64,000 bases of DNA from Vibrio halioticoli NBRC 102217 (GTDB lineage: Bacteria > Pseudomonadota > Gammaproteobacteria > Enterobacterales > Vibrionaceae), in assembly GCF_000496695.1 (NCBI RefSeq), contig NZ_BAUJ01000019.1:43010-107009 (forward strand), in the 5' to 3' direction. A program made the position numbers and the translations under genes. A model generated the notes under the pieces. The model made no database searches. It had not been told where the DNA came from and worked only from the letters and a program-made list of their open reading frames with translations. Positions 63,391 through 64,000 of this stretch are shown here, one piece after another (position 1 is the stretch's first letter; each line of letters begins with the position of its first letter).

Positions 63391-63564
63391 ATGAGTTATA
63401 TCTTATTTATGTTGTTTATCAATGGCTTATTGTATTTAGTGAACATGCGGTTTCGTTCGAGGCTTTTCAATGACTATGTCGTCAGTATTTTATGCTGTAT
63501 GAGGTTTGTTGTTCGAAATGACGATAAGAACGAGCGTAATAAAGACACAAAACACGCTATTTGA
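63391..63564 (+). CDS. Possible small membrane protein
   Basis: 57 residues: one N-terminal hydrophobic helix (SYILFMLFINGLLYLVN) followed by a basic and then charged tail (RNDDKNERNKDTKHAI). The ribosome site is weak (GAG 11 bases upstream). It sits after the vxr genes in the same direction; I do not recognise a family, so it could be a chance frame. Confidence 0.4.
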   Translation: MSYILFMLFINGLLYLVNMRFRSRLFNDYVVSILCCMRFVVRNDDKNERNKDTKHAI

Positions 63565-64000
63565 CATGAAATAAAACAGCCGGATAGATAAAGGGAGTTG
63601 GGTTATTCACCTGATTTAGGTCATTGGCAACACCTAGTAAAAGAACTGCTTGTGTGACATTGTCACTAACAATGTATCGAATCCATGTGTAAGCCATGTA
63701 TGTAAATTCCTTTGTTATGTGTGGAAAGCAAGAGCAACCTTAAACCATGCTTGAGATACGGCTACGGTAGTTATTTCATTGCTCTCAAGAGTGTGTTGTG
63801 CGAAGGCATTTGATTAGTTTTCGAAGAGATGAACTTTAGAATGATTGGAAAGCGACATGCAGGTTTCAGATCTATGTTTATGAGATATTGGAACGGACGT
63901 AATCGAGTTTTTGTTATATGTTGGCTTTAGTCATAAAATCCGACGGTACTGGTTATATATACAGTTAAATTATAGTGGAAGTACTAAATTAACATTTGCA
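63565..64000. other. Gene-free end of the window
   Basis: No coding frame, RNA gene or repeat recognised in these 436 bases; the next gene presumably begins beyond the window. Confidence 0.4.

Overview
The window looks like a stretch of a Vibrio chromosome, probably the smaller one. The flanks carry Vibrio-type genes: a VxrABC-type two-component operon with its small fourth gene, an HlyU-family regulator, DUF2986 and probable DUF3069 proteins, a solitary outer-membrane barrel, pntAB and modABC. This assignment rests on remembered family distributions; no search was run.

Left flank (1-11.9 kb): a cut acetyltransferase-like end, a YieH-like phosphatase, a LabA-like NYN protein, a FabH-like ketosynthase, a POT peptide transporter, a secreted DUF1254/DUF1214 protein, a sulfur module (CoA-disulfide reductase-rhodanese, BigR/SqrR-type ArsR repressor, two YeeE/YedE half-transporters), a WYL regulator and a secreted EEP nuclease.

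Mobile island (about 12.77-45.55 kb): an element of the gamma-mobile-trio (GMT) type has split nrdD, the anaerobic ribonucleotide reductase gene, at codon 285. The 5' part stays behind the host promoter, which has a perfect FNR site and two NrdR-like boxes. The 3' part with the glycyl-radical site lies 32.8 kb away beside the native nrdG. The left end of the island carries a complete, diverged nrdD-nrdG pair, so the damage is repaired by the element itself. Directly behind this pair, on the same strand and with gaps of 2-24 nt, is a three-gene operon: a ComEC-like metallo-beta-lactamase-fold protein with a flexible tail ending in glycine, an E2-E1-JAB triple fusion (ubiquitin-like conjugation and deconjugation), and a four-helix membrane protein. 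There is no CD-NTase and no recognisable ubiquitin-like protein. This is the best candidate for a little-described system.

The rest of the island holds a decayed third nrdD-nrdG copy (a scar of an earlier insertion), a serine recombinase with a 33-bp palindrome, a Gabija-like pair (OLD/TOPRIM nuclease and UvrD helicase) co-transcribed with two DUF262 proteins, a complete type I restriction-modification system, a divergent wHTH/XRE pair with twin operators, an orphan MazE-like antitoxin, and at the right end a five-gene translationally coupled operon: gmtY-gmtZ-gmtX, a small HTH-like protein and a RecD2-like helicase.

Right flank (46.9-64 kb): native nrdG, a HipA-like kinase/DUF3037 pair, an aromatic aminotransferase, a retropepsin-like lipoprotein, modABC, the DUF3069-like protein, the outer-membrane barrel, an HlyU-family protein, pntAB and the vxr operon.
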